Part shown: positions 55,887 to 59,776 of the stretch, in pieces
Numbering within the stretch: position 1 is the stretch's first letter
How the letters are laid out: each line of letters opens with the position of its first letter
Assembly (NCBI GenBank): GCA_027605045.1
Contig: JAQFWX010000187.1
Location: forward strand, 1-59,776
Length of the DNA: 59,776 nt
Direction: 5' to 3'
DNA from: Phallus indusiatus
Lineage: Eukaryota > Basidiomycota > Agaricomycetes > Phallales > Phallaceae
Program-made: the position numbers and the translations under genes
Notes under the pieces: generated by a model
What the model saw: the letters and a program-made list of their open reading frames with translations, nothing else
Database searches by the model: none
What the model was told of the DNA's origin: nothing

Positions 55887-58800
55887 TCACAAAACCTTCC
55901 AACACATGAGCGAAGGAAGATATTCTTCTGTCGCGAGTTCGGCCCGCTCTGTCGTACCCAGTCGAACAGGCGTTTGATGAGTTTGGAAACCTGATATCGT
56001 ACGCGGTTTACCGGCTTGACCGACAACGTCAACAGCCTGAGTAATCAGTATTTGAGAAAATTATCAGGTAATATTAATGGTAACAAGACTTACCTGTCCA
56101 ACTCGCACCGTCACAGGTATGCTCGCTAGTTCTTCATTCAAAGTGATCAGGAACCGAGGATACATCGCCGGAGTAAGGAAGTATAGCATCCAGTGATAGC
56201 GATCCAAAATAACTATAAAAATCGTGAGAATAGTTAAAGGGCGATCACCCATATAAAAGACTTACATCCTTTCGTATCTGTAAAAGCAGTCAATGTGGCA
56301 AGTAAACCCGCCACGGCTGTCCGACTCATTATTTGTCTGTCGCTGAAGAAGGGATTGACCGCAATCGTCCCCTTTCCCATATGTACCAAACCTTGCGCTA
56401 TTCGTACCATAAATAGACAATCCGGCTCTTTGTAGTAATACCCAGCCAACTGCCGGAGCATTTGGGCTAAGCGAGCGTTGTTAGATCCAGCGCCAACAAG
56501 TCCCATAGCGAAGATCGCATTGAGAACCACCTGAAGATCATTATCGTGACTGTATTTTGAGAGAGTGTCTAAAATTGATAGCTGAGGATTTGACGCGCTC
56601 AGTAAGCCTAGAGCTAGCGGTACGCTTTTTCGAATGACTGGCTCTCCATATTGCATCTAATACGACTTAGATTACCTCAGGTTCGAAAGCAGTATTAAGA
56701 TATCGACTAACCAGATGATTGAACTGTCGTAAGGACATCTCGGCACCCACATCTTCACCCATCGCCACAAGAGCTATTCCAATGACTGCGAACGCTTGGA
56801 ACGTATCATCTTCTTTGTCCTTGTTTAAATGATCGCTGCAATGATGAAGCAAGCTCTGGACTTTCAAAACATTGCTAGTTCCAGCGAAAGAACAAACATC
56901 GACAAGGATTTGTGCTTGTTTTGATAAAGGATGGGGAATTGCTTTCAAGGTTTCGATTGTGGTGTCCGAAGCTTCTTGTTGTCCCAGAAACAGGAGTGCC
57001 AGTCCTAACACCATGAAGCGACCCCACTTCTCATTCAGCTCTTTCTCATCTCTCTCCATAAGTGTTTGTAAAATGGTACTTGTTACTTCATAATGACAGC
57101 TTCCGACACCAATAAAACCAAGTGACAGTGCCGCAAGCGAAGCTATTTCCATTGATACGGTTTCATCGGCGACTGTGGGGAGTATCAAGTTGATAAGGTC
57201 TTCCCTGTGGGAACCGGCGTACGCCAGTCCTAGACTAGAAGAAGAAACATATCCATCATAAATAGGCAGTCTCGAGAGAGAGAGAAATTTATATACCCTA
57301 TAATGGAACTTGTTCTGAACGACGTGGTTTTGTCTGTAACGTAATCTCCTAACAAAGCCAGCGCGGCGTCCGCGTCCGTCCGAACACTACAATTCAATAT
57401 TCCAGTAGCCAACAAGGCTCCGGACTTTCTCACATATAAGAAATAGCTTGGGGACCGGAAAAAGCTCGTACCTTGATATGTTCTTCGGACGAGTATGTAT
57501 ATTTATCAACGTGAGTTAGCCCAATTTCCGTATCCCAAAGCAAGCTTAAACCTAGACTAGCTGTTGCGCTCATCATACCTGGACAGCGTATTATATTGAA
57601 TACACAATTGAAACGAAAGCCCGTCATGCAGTCTCTCACCGTGGTCCTTATTCTTATAAATCCAGCTATTTCCTTCTTCGGCCTCTACCATCAATTTGTC
57701 GTTTCCGAACCCAGCGTTAATAAAGGCGTTGACGAAAGTGCCAGCCAAATTGGCCTTCGCAGAATCCACATTTGTAGCCGTACCTGATCCCGTGCGCATT
57801 ATACACGACCCGGAAAGGATTATGAGATGAGAACTTACGGACGTTCTCCAGATGAGTTTTATATACATCTTCTAGTGATTTAGCCTCATATACTCCTAAC
57901 TCTTCCCATACTGTCGGAAATGTGTTGAAAGCTCAGTATTGCTGAGGCATGCCACAAGCTCGCTAGGCAAGTCATCCAAACCCTCTGGTTGAATCCATTC
58001 TAAAGGAACCTGAGCCCGAGCTAGCAAAAATGCAAGCTGTCGTTTCATTTGTCTGAGGAAAAATTGAGTGAATTAAATATGCTGAGATAGAGATTATGAC
58101 TGACGGATTAGCAGGTGCTTGGAAGTCTGCATTAATCATTGTACGGTCTCCTAAACTAATAGCAATAGCGAGTGCGTCTGGGACTTTGTGATATTTCATA
58201 TAAATATCATGAGCAGTTCGGAGGAAAGACACATCGTCAGGCGGAGGGAGATAGTTGACGCAACTGAAAGGTAGAGATAAGGTGTCAGGGTTGAAAAAGA
58301 CAAGTCAATGATTCAGATTTACCGAAGCATATAAGTGCATACTCTCGCGAAAGTGTCCTTGTTCACTAAATCGGTCACTTTCGAAACAATTTCTAGTTCT
58401 TGCGTTAGATCTACCGCATCAACTTCTGCGTTGTGTTCAAGGAAGAATTTGGCGCATTCAAGACCAAGGGTAATGAGTTCGGTGGTATCGGCTCCTGAAT
58501 CGGTGCGAATTGTAAATTCTGACCCTAATTCAGCCGCAAGATGACGAATATATTCGTGGCCCCAGGAGCCTGGGTCAGACGGTGTTTTTGATGAAGCAGT
58601 CGCGAGCAAACGATAGTGAAGAGTACCGCGAGGCTGAGTATCTGAATAAGTCATTGCTAATACACTGAGGATGTCCGCGAATAGGTTCTAATTGGTTCAA
58701 AAAGTATATAAGTATGCAGGTAATATAGCAAAAGAAAGGCTAGACAAACTTTGTCATCCGAGGGTGGCCATTGCTCATACAAAGTCTGGAGCTCCGGGTA

Positions 58801-59223
58801 GTGTGGTCGCAAGAATTTCAGGGTTTAGGAACCGATGTCATAGAGGAAGTTGACGTCCTGATGAGAGATCTCAATGTTTCCAGTGCCGCACGGTGTAATT
58901 CCGTCGTTGATTCCTGTATCGAAGGTTCTCCTTATGTATGACTTGTACTTTCAAAAGGAAATGCTTACCTTCAATCGCTCCACCAGCATTTCCAGTTCAT
59001 TCTTTAGCTGTTGGTCCTCTTCTGACTGGAAAATGGATATTCATAAGTACTTGTAGCTCAATGAGTATAAAGTGGCTGGACGGATACTAACCAGGTCTTC
59101 GCCTTCATCCGCTTTCTCAGAATCCCCAATTTTCTTCTGTTTATCATTTGTTGTTTCCTCTTTTTTCTTGTTCTTGGGATCTTCTGAGGGAACTGGATTA
59201 ATGGGTAATGTTGGTGCAGGCAT
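55887..59223 (-). CDS. RPN1: 26S proteasome regulatory subunit RPN1 (PSMD2), C-terminal frame altered
   Basis: An intron-rich gene coding about 880 residues. RPN1 is the base-complex scaffold that docks ubiquitin receptors and shuttle factors. It starts at 59223 ([20 protein letters not shown]), then [38 protein letters not shown] and [20 protein letters not shown] are diagnostic. The proteasome/cyclosome repeats run over exons at 57400-56300 ([60 protein letters not shown]). The C-terminal exon reads [20 protein letters not shown] and TEEYLP, then SLMCWKVL and TGA at 55889-55887. Homologues continue [17 protein letters not shown]. One base is missing after CTTCC compared with the family and with fragments 1 and 2 in this window. 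About 20 terminal residues are therefore changed or lost. Confidence 0.88.
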
Positions 59224-59353
59224 CGTTTGTGGTCAGTATGAGATTTAAGATTCAAAAAAGGTCACTGATAGACGCGTTCCTATTTTGTAACGAAAGCTGA
59301 CGCGTCCTCAACGAGCTTTAGTCAGCGTATTTTGGGCGCCTACTATCCATGCA
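59224..59353. promoter_or_regulatory. Bidirectional promoter region, RPN1 / nitrilase-like gene
   Basis: 130 bp between the two start codons. I do not recognise a proteasome-control element with certainty. Confidence 0.45.
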
Positions 59354-59776
59354 ATGATGTCGCGTCCAGTCCGCATTGCAATCTGTCAGTTTGCTTCAGA
59401 GTCGCCTGCTGAAGGCTCAATTGAGAATAATTTCGCGAAACTTGAGTCGTTTGTCTCGACCGCAGCTTCTCAAAGCGCAAATCTAATCGTCTTTCCTGAG
59501 TATTTTTTGACTGGTGTGCCACAAACTTTGCTTCGCTCGCATCTCCATTTATCTCAAAAAGCACACAAGGTATTATTTCTGACCATTTACATTTCGCTAG
59601 CGAAGAAGGGCACTGGGTTGAAGATCTACAAACACTCGCAAAGCGATATCACATTGATATAGTCGCTGGAACCATAGTTGAGAAGAGTGCTGAGGATGCA
59701 GAACACTTATTTAACACGTACAAATACAAATTTTTTGAACTCCATTTGTTAATTGAATTTTAGTGCTCGTTACATT
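59354..59776 (+). CDS. Carbon-nitrogen hydrolase (nitrilase superfamily), 5' part
   Basis: Cut by the right edge. Exon 1 (59354-59513) gives RPVRIAICQFASESPAEGSI then ANLIVFPEYFLTG, with the catalytic Glu of the FPE motif. A 56 nt intron (59514-59569, GTGTGC...CACAAG) joins it to IISDHLHFASEEGHWVEDLQ, then TLAKRYHIDIVAGTIVEKSA. A second intron (GTACAA...TTTTAG) leads to ARYI at the window end. The Lys and Cys of the catalytic triad would lie beyond the edge, so amidase, nitrilase or omega-amidase subtype cannot be decided. Either of two adjacent ATGs could be the start. Confidence 0.82.

Noticed and set aside
59500..59575. Apparent frameshift in the nitrilase-like gene at a six-T run
   Set aside because: A 56 nt GT-AG intron (59514-59569) joins FLTG to IISDHLHFA in frame and gives the expected family sequence.

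Overview
The window is nuclear DNA of a filamentous basidiomycete, most likely an Agaricomycete. Genes are dense and on both strands, and nearly every one is cut by many 45-60 nt GT-AG introns. The recognisable proteins (SEC10, PDS5, SMC2, SIN3, WAPL, RPN1, COQ8) are eukaryotic, and the remnants include a Tnp2-type transposase of a kind common in mushroom genomes. I saw no tRNA, rRNA or CRISPR array. Gene spans run from start codon to stop codon and include introns; spliced models were inferred by eye.

Layout. 0-16 kb is a compact housekeeping block: a probable PRP3 5' end (-), mitochondrial ribosomal protein L16 (+), exocyst SEC10 (+), RRS1 (-), cohesin regulator PDS5 (+) and condensin SMC2 (+). 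16-26.5 kb is an accessory island. It holds three degraded pieces of the proteasome gene RPN1, each followed by a copy of a small helical-bundle gene that resembles MLKL/HeLo-type four-helix domains (one intact, the others broken). It also holds a Tnp2-like transposase remnant joined directly to one RPN1 piece, an F-box gene and LTR-like and tandem repeats. 26.6-33.4 kb is a very large SIN3 corepressor gene (-) in which the exon coding PAH1 has been duplicated.

35-42 kb carries a secreted beta-propeller protein, then a divergent pair: BIR1/survivin-like (-) and WAPL (+). PDS5, SMC2, BIR1 and WAPL all act on mitotic chromosomes and lie within about 35 kb. 42-46 kb holds two tandem arrestin-like paralogues (-) and an intronless maleylacetate reductase (+). 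47-53.5 kb is a tandem duplication running from the reductase 3' end to COQ8 exon 1. It contains two copies of a secreted cysteine-rich gene; copy B also carries a NucA/NucB-type nuclease domain that copy A lacks. 53-59.8 kb holds COQ8 (+), the main RPN1 locus (-) and the 5' part of a nitrilase-superfamily gene (+).

The most unusual content is the island of RPN1 fragments plus helical-bundle genes, and the nuclease-minus paralogue of the cysteine-rich protein. Several apparent one-base lesions (RPN1 3' end, NucA/NucB exon, RRS1 splice donor) need read-level checking, because assembly errors would look the same.
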